This document shows positions 32,131-42,736 of a DNA stretch of 64,000 nucleotides, one piece after another. The notes beneath the pieces are model-generated. The model was not told the DNA's origin. It searched no databases and saw only the letters and a program-made list of their open reading frames with translations. The position numbers were made by a program, and so were the translations under genes. The first letter of the stretch is position 1; each line of letters begins with the position of its first letter. Source of the stretch: Lolium rigidum. Lineage: Eukaryota > Streptophyta > Magnoliopsida > Poales > Poaceae. The stretch is from NCBI RefSeq assembly GCF_022539505.1, contig NC_061514.1, forward strand, positions 333,233,090-333,297,089, read 5' to 3'.

Positions 32131-33449
32131 TTGCCGCCCAAAAGATCAAGGGGGTCTTGGGGTTGAGGTCCTTGAGTTAAAGAATAAGTGCTTGCTTAGT
32201 AAATGGTTGTTCAAATTGTTAAATGAGGAAGGGGTTTGGCAAGAACTCATTCAAAATAAATACCTACATTCTAAAACGTTGTCCCAGGTTAAAGCCAAAC
32301 CTAATGACTCACCTTTTTGGAAGGGGTTATTGAAAGTGAAAGATGACTTCTTTTCAAAAGGTTCTTTTGATTTAGGTAATGGGTTGGATACTCGGTTTTG
32401 GGAGGATTGTTGGTTAGGTGACAGACCACTTGCTGAACAATATCCCTCTCCAATATCCCTCTCTATATCGCATTGTGCAACATAAAGATGTGCTAGTTGC
32501 TAATGTGCTGCAAGGTTCTCACCTGAATATAGCATTTAGGAGAAATCTTGATGAGTATAAATGGACAAGATGGATGCATTTAGTGGGTCGGTTAATTGAA
32601 GTAAATTTAACGGACACTAAAGATAATTTTGTTTGGAACTTAACGGCATCAAAGGAGTTTACTGCTAAGTCCATGTATCTTGATTATATGAATGGCCACA
32701 CGAGGTACCTTCGCAAATATATTTGGAAAATTAAAGTGCCACTGAAAATTAGGATTTTTATGTGGTTTCTTCATAGAAAAGTCATTCTAACAAAGGATAA
32801 CCTCGCTAGAAGGAATTGGCAGGGCCCTAAGACGTGTTGTTTTTGTGATCAAGATGAAATAATTCAGCATCTTTTCTTCCAATGTCCTTTTGCAAAAGTT
32901 ATTTGGCGTATTGTGCATATGGCCTTTGGTGTTTCGGCCCCTAAAAATATCACCAATCTTTTTGGGAATTGGTTGAAAGGTGTTGACAAGAGAGTGAAGA
33001 GTCAGCTGAGAGTTGGCATATCTGCTCTTTTATGGGCCATGTGGCATGTGAGAAATGATCTTACTTTTAACAAAACAAAGAATGTTTCATTTTTGCAGGT
33101 TATTCCTCTTGCTACCCACTGGACCCGTTCGTGGTTATGTCTCCAGCCGGTGGCGCAGCGCCAGGACATGGATTTTGGGTGCAACCGTTTGGAGACGGTC
33201 GCTCGGGATTTATTCAGCCGGTGCGGCTGGCAGCTTGATCGCCGACTCACTTGCTGATATCTCCAATAAGCTTAGCCATGTCATCTCTCTTTAGTTGGCT
33301 GATCCACATTGAGACTTTGTGTGATCCATGATTTGTAATAAGCACTCTTGGTTGTAGGGTCCGTGGTATATTTTTCAATAATGAAATAAAGGCCGTATGC
33401 ATCACTTTGATGCAGAGGCTGGGACTTGTTCCCCCTTTCGAAAAAAAAA
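32131..33449 (+). mobile_element. 5'-truncated LINE with poly-A tail and 15-bp TSD
   Basis: The identical 15-mer ACTTAAACTCGAGCT lies at 32116-32130 and 33450-33464. The right copy follows a run of A (33441-33449), the signature of target-primed reverse transcription. The insert begins within the end of the LINE pol ORF and includes its 3' untranslated region with an AATAAA-like ATGAAATAAAGG signal near 33384. Only the last 1.3 kb of the element was copied. Confidence 0.93.
32138..33257 (+). pseudogene. LINE pol C-terminus with zf-RVT domain
   Basis: The translation begins RPKDQGGLGVEVLELKNKCL, continues with ELIQNKYLHSKTLSQVKAKP, and after a frameshift gives KWTRWMHLVGRLIEV, FVWNLTASKEFTAKSMYLDY and WKIKVPLKIRIFMWFLHRKV. 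It then gives the zinc-binding motif CCFCDQDEIIQHLFFQCPFA (C-x2-C...H...C) of the reverse-transcriptase zinc-binding domain, ending DRRLTC. The frameshift at about 32440-32466 is explained by a 13-bp duplication: CAATATCCCTCTC occurs twice in tandem. Confidence 0.9.
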
Positions 33450-33600
33450 ACTTAAACTCGAGCTAGCAATTCTCGTCTAGCCTAGCCAGTAGCCACAGTG
33501 AGACTGGACAACTGCGAAGAAAACAATGGGCTTCTCACTTGAGCCCGCGAAAAGAACATGTTGTCGGGGCGCTTGTCACTCCCCAGTCAGAGGACCGAGG

Positions 33601-34130
33601 ATGTCGGCGACCGTGGCGGTGCTCCAGCTCGCGAAGTGGGCATGGCGTAAGATCTTCCCGGCGGTGGTGCCGAAGCTGGAGCAGGTGGTGTCGGAGCTGG
33701 AGCAGGTGGCAGCGTCTCCGCCGCACTAGCATCAGGAACGGAGCCAGGATTAATACTTGAAAGGGGCGAAATAAGCATGCAATTACATGGAGGGGGCCAT
33801 ATAGCCAATTCTTAGCAAATTTGGGGGCCAAAAGACATAGTTTACAGGTCTTTTTCACACACAAAAAAACTAGCATGGGGGGGGGCATGGCCCCAGCCCC
33901 CCCCCCCCTCCCCCCACTAGCTCTGTCCCTGACCAGCACTACATCGGCGGCCTAGATGCAAGCAGCGTCTCGGCGGCGGCGGCCGTGGAAGGTTCCTCCA
34001 TCGACGGTGAAGAAAGCAGAGATTCGACGAGTTCATGGTTTCGTGCTCGTTCACCTGCGGGAGATCTGCGACCGGCGACGGTGCTGTTGGAATCGCGTTT
34101 AAATGACTTGAACTACGGGTCAATTCAGTG
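33601..34130 (+). pseudogene. Unknown short gene split by a hAT MITE
   Basis: From the ATG at 33601 a frame reads MSATVAVLQLAKWAWRKIFP, then a Leu/Glu heptad stretch (VPKLEQVVSELEQVA), and stops at TAG 33727-33729. That TAG lies inside the left copy of the MITE's target duplication (ACTAGCAT; the right copy reads ACCAGCAC). Beyond the MITE the same frame continues with HYIGGLDASSVSAAAAVEGS and further to about 34130. So the MITE plus one C-to-T change in its left duplication ended a longer frame. The family is not recognised and the 3' limit is uncertain. Confidence 0.45.
33733..33931. mobile_element. hAT MITE (199 bp)
   Basis: Ends are CAGGAACGGAGCCAGG and inverse CTCTGTCCCTG. The flanking octamers ACTAGCAT and ACCAGCAC agree at six of eight positions, consistent with an aged 8-bp hAT duplication. 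The interior has G and C runs typical of this MITE family, also present at 50035 and 54255. Confidence 0.75.
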
Positions 34131-35069
34131 AGGCTTGTTTGCCTTGCGGGTGCCAGGGGAAATAAAAATAGGTACCAGTATCGATATGTGGATTTTTAAG
34201 TGTAGCATATTAAAGAAAGATGTAGTAAAATATGCTCTTTAGTTCAATCAACACTCATGTGCAAACAGAATTGATATTTAGAGGCGCTAGGTTGCCTACT
34301 AATGGTGATAGCGTGCCGGCCGGGTCACTAAATCTACTGGTGTGCCGCTAGGTTGCCAGATGCTCGATTATAACAGCTCTAGGTTCGCTCTGTCTGCTTA
34401 TATTTAGAGGCGGGGGAAAGCAGACACGCGCGCCAGGAATCTTGTCCAGAATGGTGTGCTGCAGTGCAGGATTATTTTTCGAACCACAATTGCTCGATCA
34501 TAACAGCTCTTGGTTCGCTCTGTCTGCTTAAAAGGGTATGATTATTTGTAGAACCACAATTTCTCGATCATAACAGCTCTAGTAACTAACCTGGAAAAAA
34601 ACATCTCCCCTACACTGAACAGTTCAGAACTGTAGTAAGAAGAGTCTGAATTGAATTGTATAACTACACTTCCGCAATAGTGTGGTGCCTGTTTTTTTCT
34701 CTGTTCGTGTGCAACTTATTTTTGTCTGGGAACAGTTTCATGGGGAGAGTTTTATGGTTTGGTCGAACAGGATGTTACTGTCGGAGAGGTATACAGGCAA
34801 TGTATGTCACATCTTTCCACCGTGTAATGCTGTCAAGATTGGAGGTGAAGTGCTGCGCACATTTTCTCAGAGAGAATCGGAGCCTGACAGAGAAAAGCAG
34901 CCTTTTTCCAATCTCTTTTCCTCCCTCTTGGCCCTGTCATTCTCACCGAAAAAGGGCAGTTGGAAGGAACACTAAAAACTTCCAAGAATGCAGTTAGCAG
35001 GGTAGACCAATTAACTGTCCTCTAGAGTCTTGATTACTGTAAAGCTGGAGAAACATTTTCCATCTCCCA
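33940..35069. repeat. Spacer with dispersed short direct repeats
   Basis: A motif of about 40 bp, CTCGATCATAACAGCTCT followed by GGTTCGCTCTGTCTGCTTA, occurs three times in full or part (about 34361, 34493, 34563), interleaved with GATTATTTTTCGAACCACAA-like blocks. Otherwise no gene is seen. The open frame at 34656-34997 has no recognisable domain and poor context. Confidence 0.45.
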
Positions 35070-35971
35070 GCTGTTATTGAGTGAATAGCATAAAACCACC
35101 ACATTGGTGGCCAAATTTACGAAAGACCACCATTTTTGGTTTGCGGGACATAAAACCACCACATTTCAGTTGGTTTTTTTGCCGAACACGCAAATGACGA
35201 GTTTGCAGCGAATTGAAACTGAATCTGACCATCTGACCCCACCCACTCTGTTGACGTGTCCAATTCTGGACGGAAGAAGAAAACGGCCGTTAACGGCCGG
35301 TCGGACGTGGGCCCCTCCGCGCGCCCAGATAGGATTAGGGTTCGGACGGTTGGGACGGTGAGTCACTCGTTCCTCTCTCTCTCCTTTCGTACACGGATGG
35401 CGGCGTTCACTGCTGACTCGGAGGATGGTGGCGGCGGTGGCGGCGCAGGCGGCTGTGGCGTCACACGCGAGGACGAGGCGGGTGGCGAGTGTGCGGACGG
35501 GAGGCTCAGGATCTCCACCACGGCGGCGGTGGGGCAGCCATCGCTGGAGTAGAGAGCAGCCACCGCTTTTGCGAGAGCCGTGGTCGCTTCACCCTGCAAG
35601 ACCAGCCACCGGTGGGCGTCAAGTTTCGGCGGCGACGTCGAGTAAGCTCACTCCTCTCTCCCCTCCCCTGCCACCGGTGTTGTAGCGTACTGTGTGCTAT
35701 AGATGATTTGCAGTAGGCATGATAGGCATCGAGTAAGCTCAGTTCTCATCTCTGTCTTGATAATGTGAACAATTATTTGCAGTTTGGATGATGATATCTG
35801 GGAGATTAGATTTCATTTTAGTGGTGAAGATAATTTGGAGAAGACTATTAGCAGTTCAGACATCACTGTATTGAATTTGCTAGCTCTGGTAGAACAACGT
35901 GGCTATGGCATCAGAGACTACATGTACTATGTTAAAGAAAGAGGCAAAGGGAAGGAATTAATGGAGGTAGT

Positions 35972-37677
35972 TGATGTCTACGGGTGCTTCTATTCTTGTA
36001 GACAGTGTTGGGCCTCCAAGAGCAGAGGTTTGTAGAACAGCAGCAAGTTTTCCCTTAAGTGGATCACCCAAGGTTTATCGAACTCAGGGAGGAAGAGGTC
36101 AAAGATATCCCTCTCATGCAACCCTGCAACCACAAAGCAAGAAGTCTCCTGTGTCCCCAACACACCTAATAGGTGCACTAGTTCGGCGAAGAGATAGTGA
36201 AATACAGGTGGTATGAATGAATATGAGCAAGTAGTAACGGCGCCGTAAAATAGCTTGCTGGCGTGTAGTTGATGGTGGTAATATGGTAGCAGTAGTAACG
36301 CAAGAAAACAAGTAAACAAGCAGCGATAGCGATATTTAGGAACAAGGCCTAGGGATTACACTTTCACTAGTGGACACTCTCAACATTGATCACATAACAG
36401 AATAGATAAATGCATACTCTACACTCTCTTGTTGGATGATGAACACATTGTGTAGGATTACACGAACCCTCAATGCCGGAGTTAACAAGCTCCACAATTC
36501 AATGTTCATATTTAAATAACCTTAGAGTGCATGAAAGATCAACACGACTAAACCAAGTACTAACACAGCATGCACACTGTCACCTTCACACTATGTAGGA
36601 GGAATAGATCACATCAATACCATCATAGCAATAGTTAACTTCATAATCTACAAGAGATCACAATCATAGCCTACGCCAAGTACTAACACGGATGCACACA
36701 CTCGTCACCATTACACCGTGCGGGAGGAATAAAACTACTTTAATAACATCACTAGAGTAGCACATAGATAAATTGTGATACAAAACACATTGCAATCATA
36801 AAGAGATATAAATAAGCACTTCACTACGCCATTCATAACGGTGAATAAGTATTCTGTGAAATATAGCCTAAGAGACCCACACGGTGCACACACTCGTCAC
36901 CTTTACACACGTGGGACAAGGAGTCTCCGGAGATCACATAAGTAAAACTCACTTGACTAGCATAATGACATCTAGATTACAAGCATCATCATATGAATCT
37001 CAATCATGTAAGGCAGCTCATGAGATTATTGTATTGAAGCACATAGGAGAGAGATTAACCACATAGCTACCGGTACAGCCCCGAGCCTCGATGGAGAACT
37101 ACTCCCTCCTCATGGGAGACAGCAGCGTTGATGAAGATGGCGGTGGTGTCGATGGAGGAGCCTTCCGGGGGCACTTTCCCGCCTCGGCAGCGTGCCGGAA
37201 CAGAGACTCCTGTCCCCCAGATCTTGGCTTCGCGATGGCGGCGGCTCTGGAAGGTTTCTCGTACCGTGGCTTTTTTCGTATCGAGGTTTTAGGTCCAGGG
37301 GCTTCTTATAGGCGAAGAGGCGGCGTCAGAGGGTCGAAGAGGCGGCGACACCATAGGGTGGCGCGGGCCACCCCAGGCCGCGCCGGCCTATGGTCCCGTG
37401 GGCTTGTGCCCCCTCTCTGGCGGTTCTCGGGTGTTCTGGATGCTTCCGGGCAAAATAGGATGCTGGGTCTTGATTTCGTCCGATTCCGAGAATATTTCCT
37501 TACTAGGGTTTCGGAACCAAAAACAACAGAAAACAGGAACCGGCCCTTCGGCATCTCGTCAATAGGTTAGTTCCGGAAAACGCATAAATATGACATATAA
37601 TGTGCATAAAACATGTAGATATCATCAATAATGTGGCATGGAACATAAGAAATTATCGATACGTCGGAGACGTATCA
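35972..37677 (-). repeat. 3' LTR of nested retrotransposon
   Basis: On the minus strand it runs TGATACGTCTCCGACG ... GTAGACATCA. It is nearly identical to 41028-42736. The differences are discussed under findings because they cluster at CAG/CTG sites. Confidence 0.92.
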
Positions 37678-40156
37678 GCATCCCCAAGCTTAGTTCCTCG
37701 CTCGTCCCGAGCAGGTAAACGATAAACAAAGATAATTTCTGGAGTGACATGCCATCATAAACTTGATCATATTGTAAACATATGTAATGAATGCAGCGAT
37801 CAAAACAATGGTAATGACATGAGTAAACAACTGAATCATAAAGCAATGACTTTTCATGAATAGCACTTTCAAGACAGGCATCAATAAGTCTTGCATAAGA
37901 GTTAATTCATAAAGCAATAATTTAAAGTAAAGACATTGAAGCAACACAATGGAAGATTAAGTTTCAGCGGTTGCTTTCAACTTGTAACATGTATATCTCA
38001 TGGATAATTGTCAATGCAAAGCAATATAACAAGTGCAATAAGCAAGTATGTAAGAATCAATGCACAGTTCACACAAGTGTTTGCTTCTTGAGGTGGAGAG
38101 AGATAGGCGAACTGACTCAACATAAAAGGTAAAAGAATGGTCCTTCAAAGAGGAAAGCATTGATTGCTATATTTGTGTTAGAGCTTTGGTTTTGAAAACA
38201 TAAGGAGAGCATAAAAGTAAAATTTTGAGAGGTGTTTGTTGTTGTCAACGAATGGTAGTGGGCACTCTAACTACCTTATCAACCAGACTTTCAAGAGCGG
38301 CTCCCATGAAGGACGTTATCTCTACCAAGCAAGGTAGATCATCCCTCTTCTCTTTTGTTTACACATGTACTTTAGTTTAGTTTTTATTTATTTATGGATG
38401 ACACTCCTCCCAACCTTTTGCTTACACAAGCCATGGCTAACCGAATCCTCGGGTGCCTTCCAACATTCACATACCATGAAGGAGTGTCTATTTGCAAAAT
38501 TAAGTTGCTTACTGATGAATCAGAGCAAAACATGTGAAGAGAACTATTAATGAAAGTTAATTAATCGGGGCTGGGAACCCCATTGCCAGCTCTTTTTGCA
38601 AAATTATTGGATAAGCGGATAAAGCCACTAGTCCATTGTGAAAGTCTGTCAGAAGTAAATGACAAGATCGAAAGATAAAACACCACATACTTCCTCATGA
38701 GCTATAAAACATTGACACAAATCAGAGGTGATAAATTTTGAATTATTTAAAGGTAGCACTCAAGCAATTTACTTTGGAATGGCGGAGAAATACCATGTAG
38801 TAGGTAGGTATGGTGGACACAAATGGCATAGTGGTTGGCTCAAGGATTTTGGATGCATGAGAAGTATTCCCTCTCGATACAAGGCTTAGGCTAGCAAGGT
38901 TATTTGAAACAAACACAAGGATGAACCGGTGCAGCAAAACTCACATAAAAGACATATTGTAAACATTATAAGACTCTACACCGTCTTCCTTGTTGTTCAA
39001 AACTCAATACTAGAAATTATCTAGACTTTAGAGAGACCAATTATGCAAACCAAATTTTAGCAAGCTCTATGTATTTCTTCATTAATAGGTGCAAAGTATA
39101 TGATGCAAGAGCTTAAACATGAGCACAACAATTGCCAAGTATCAAATTATTCAAGACATTCTACCAATTACTACATGTAGCATTTTCCGTTTCCAACCAT
39201 ATAAAAATGAACGAAGCAGTTTCAACCTTTGCCATGAACATTAAAAGCTAAGAACACATGTGTTCATATGAACCAGCGGAGCGTGTCTCTCTCCCACACA
39301 AGCATGTATTTATTCAGAGAATGAAAATAACAAAACAAAAATAAAAGCACACAGACGCTCCAAGTAAAGTACATAAGATGTGACCGAATAAAAATATAGT
39401 TTCAGGGGAGGAACCTGATAATGTTGTCGATGAAGAAGGGGATGCCTTGGGCATCCCCAAGCTTATATGCTTGAGACTTCTTGAAATATGCAGGGGTGAA
39501 CCACCGGGGCATCCCCAAGCTTAGACTTTTCACTCTTCTTGATCATAGTATATCATCCTCCTCTCTTGACCCTTGAAAACTTCCTCCACACCAAACTCGA
39601 AACAAACTCATTAGAGGGTTAGTGCACAATAAAAATTAACATGTTCAGAGGTGACACAATCATTCTTAACACTTCTGGACATTGCATAAAGCTACTGGAC
39701 ATTAATGGATCAAAGAAATTCATCCAACATAGCAAAAGAGGCAATGCGAAATAAAAGGCAGAATCTGTCAAAACAGAACAGTCCGTAAAGATGGATTTTA
39801 TTAAGGCACCAGACTTCCTCAAATGAAAATGCCCAAATTGAATGAAAGTTGCGTACATATCTGAGGATCACTCACGTAAATTGGCATAATTTTCTGAGTT
39901 ACCTACAGAGAATTAGACCCAGATTCGTGACAGAAAAGAAATCTGTTTCTGCGCAGTAATCCAAATCTAGTATTCACTTTACTATCAAAGACTTTACTTG
40001 ACACAACAAAACACAAAACTAAGATAAGGAGAGGTTGCTACAGTTGTAAACAACTTCCAAGACACAAATATAAAACAAATTACTGTAGCAAAATAACACA
40101 TGGGTTATCTCCCAAGAAGTTCTTTCTTTATAGCCATTAAGATGGGCTCAGCAGTT

Positions 40157-40867
40157 TTAATGATGCACTCGCAAGAAATAGTAGTTGAGGCAAAAGAGAG
40201 CATCAAGAGGCAAATTCAAAACACATTTAAGTCTAACATGCTTCCTATGCATAGGAATCTTGTGAATAAACAAGTTCATGAAGAGCAAAGTGACAAGCAT
40301 AGGAAGATAAAACAAGTGTAGCTTCAAAAATTTCAGCACATAGAGAGGCATTTTAGTAACATGAAAATTTCTACAACCATATTTTCCTCTCTCATAATAA
40401 CTTTCAGTAGCATCATGAGCAAACTCAACAATATAACTATCACATAAAGCATTCTTATCATGAGTCTCATGCATAAAATTATTACTCTCCACATAGGCAT
40501 AATCAATTTTATTAGTAATAGTGGGAGCAAATTCAACAAAGTAGCTATCATCAAATATAGGAGGCATATTGTAATCATAATCAAATTTATCCTCCATAAC
40601 AGGCGGTACTAAAAGACCAATATCATTATAATCATCATAAATAGGAGGAAAAGTATCATCAAAGTAAATTTTCTCCTCAATGCTTGGGGGACTAAAAATA
40701 TCATGCTCATCAAAGCCAGCTTCCCCAAGCTTAGAATTTTCCATATCATTAGCAACAATGGTGTTCAAAGCGTTCATACTAATATGTTCCATAGGTTTTT
40801 TAATTTTCGCATCAAACCATCCATGTCTTAAATCAGGAAATAGAATAAGAAGCTCATTGTTGTCCAT
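40157..40867 (-). CDS. gag-like ORF of nested retrotransposon
   Basis: An intact 236-residue frame starts MDNNELLILFPDLRHGWFDA. It is acidic and has repeated P-P-(I/V)-(Y/F)-D-D units (FPPIYDDYNDIG, MPPIFDDSYFVEFAP). The C-terminal 70 residues turn hydrophobic and Leu-rich (KMPLYVLKFLKLHLFYLPML), which may mean that part is not translated in life. No zinc knuckle or protease is present. It is homologous to the decayed stretch at 14380-15095. Its function is unknown; I call it gag-like only from its position after the primer site. Confidence 0.65.
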   Translation of the reverse strand: MDNNELLILFPDLRHGWFDAKIKKPMEHISMNALNTIVANDMENSKLGEAGFDEHDIFSPPSIEEKIYFDDTFPPIYDDYNDIGLLVPPVMEDKFDYDYNMPPIFDDSYFVEFAPTITNKIDYAYVESNNFMHETHDKNALCDSYIVEFAHDATESYYERGKYGCRNFHVTKMPLYVLKFLKLHLFYLPMLVTLLFMNLFIHKIPMHRKHVRLKCVLNLPLDALFCLNYYFLRVHH

Positions 40868-41000
40868 TATGCCAAACTAGTGTAAACAAGAAACAAAAAG
40901 ATGCAATTGCAGGATCTAAAGGAAATAGCTTCGAGTACTTACAACGGCGAAAATAGCTTAGTAGCCGAGATCCGTAGTGTGAGTACCTTTTACCTTTCCT

Positions 41001-41017
41001 CCCCGGCAACGGCGCCA
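41001..41017 (-). other. Primer-binding site (tRNA-Asp), intact
   Basis: On the minus strand TGGCGCCGTTGCCGGGG, perfectly complementary to the 3' end of plant tRNA-Asp, 10 bp inside the 5' LTR. Confidence 0.9.
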
Positions 41018-41027
41018 GAAAATAGCT

Positions 41028-42736
41028 TGATGTCTACGGGTGCTTCTATTCTTGTAGACAGTGTTGGGCCTCCAAGAGCAGAGGTTTGTAGAACAGCAGC
41101 AAGTTTTCCCTTAAGTGGATCACCCAAGGTTTATCGAACTCGGGGAGGAAGAGGTCAAAGATATCCCTCTCATGCAACCCTGCAACCACAAAGCAAGAAG
41201 TCTCTTGTGTCCCCAACACACCTAATAGGTGCACTAGTTCGGCGAAGAGATAGTGAAATACAGGTGGTATGAATGAATATGAGCAGTAGTAACGGCGCCG
41301 TGAAAATAGCTTGCTGGCGTGTAGTTGATGGTGGTAATATGGTAGCGATAGTAACGCAATGAAAACAGTAAACAAGCAGCGATAGCGATATTTAGGAACA
41401 AGGCCTAGGGATTACACTTTCACTAGTGGACACTCTCAACATTGATCACATAACGGAATAGATAAATGCATACTCTACACTCTCTTGTTGGATGATGAAC
41501 ACATTGTGTAGGATTACACGAACCCTCAATGCCGGAGTTAACAAGCTCCACAATTCAATGTTCATATTTAAATAACCTTAGAGTGCATGAAAGATCAACA
41601 CGACTAAACCAAGTACTAACACAAGCATGCACACTCGTCACCTTCACACTATGTAGGAGGAATAGATCACATCAATACCATCATAGCAATAGTTAACTTC
41701 ATAATCTACAAGAGATCACAATCATAGCCTACGCCAAGTACTAACACGGATGCACACACTGTCACCATTACACCGTGCAGGAGGAATAAAACTACTTTAA
41801 TAACATCACTAGAGTAGCACATAGATAAATTGTGATACAAAACACATTGCAATCATAAAGAGATATAAATAAGCACTTCACTACGCCATTCATAATAGTG
41901 AATAAGTATTCTGTGAAATATAGCCTAAGAGACCCACACGGTGCACACACTGTCACCTTTACACACGTGGGACAAGGAGTCTCCGGAGATCACATAAGTA
42001 AAACTCACTTGACTAGCATAATGACATCTAGATTACAAGCATCATCATATGAATCTCAATCATGTAAGGCAGCTCATGAGATTATTGTATTGAAGCACAT
42101 AGGAGAGAGATTAACCACATAGCTACCGGTACAGCCCCGAGCCTCGATGGAGAACTACTCCCTCCTCATGGGAGACAAGCAGCGTTGATGAAGATGGCGG
42201 TGGTGTCGATGGAGGAGCCTTCCGGGGGCACTTCCCCGCCCCGGCAGCGTGCCGGAACAGAGACTCCTGTCCCCCAGATCTTGGCTTCGCGATGGCGGCG
42301 GCTCTGGAAGGTTTCTCGTACCGTGGCTTTTTTCGTATCGAGGTTTTAGGTCCAGGGGCTTCTTATAGGCGAAGAGGCGGCGTCAGAGGGTCGAAGAGGC
42401 GGCGACACCATAGGGTGGCGCGGGCCACCCCCAGGCCGCGCCGGCCTATGGTCCCGTGGGCCTGTGCCCCCTCTCTGGCGGTTCTCGGGTGTTCTGGATG
42501 CTTCCGGGCAAAATAGGATGCTGGGTCTTGATTTCATCCGATTCCGAGAATATTTCCTTACTAGGGTTTCTGGAACCAAAAACAGCAGAAAACAGGAACT
42601 GGCCCTTCGGCATCTCGTCAATAGGTTAGTTCCGGAAAACGCATAAATATGACATATAATGTGCATAAAACATGTAGATATCATCAATAATGTGGCATGG
42701 AACATAAGAAATTATCGATACGTCGGAGACGTATCA
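41028..42736 (-). repeat. 5' LTR of nested retrotransposon
   Basis: In element orientation it starts at 42736 (TGATACGTCTCC) and ends at 41028 (...GACATCA). The pair with 35972-37677 is full length. Confidence 0.92.

Larger units (their letters stand above)
35972..42736 (-). mobile_element. Complete non-autonomous LTR retrotransposon, TSD GTAGT
   Basis: Two LTRs (35972-37677 and 41028-42736) of about 1.7 kb, TG...CA, are flanked by the 5-bp duplication GTAGT at 35967-35971 and 42737-42741. In element orientation: LTR, tRNA-Asp primer site, one gag-like ORF, long non-coding region with GCTTGGGGATGCC repeats (39450-39520), a purine-rich AGCTTGGGGATGC tract, LTR. There is no reverse transcriptase. 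It belongs to the same family as the element ending at 18969. High LTR similarity shows a recent insertion. It is in antisense orientation to mudrA, and joining across one GTAGT copy restores the transposase frame. Confidence 0.95.

Noticed and set aside
35256..35716. GC-rich frames between the left TIR and mudrA
   Set aside because: No domain. They lie where the transposon leader and a 5' intron are expected, and frames on both strands are open because of GC content.
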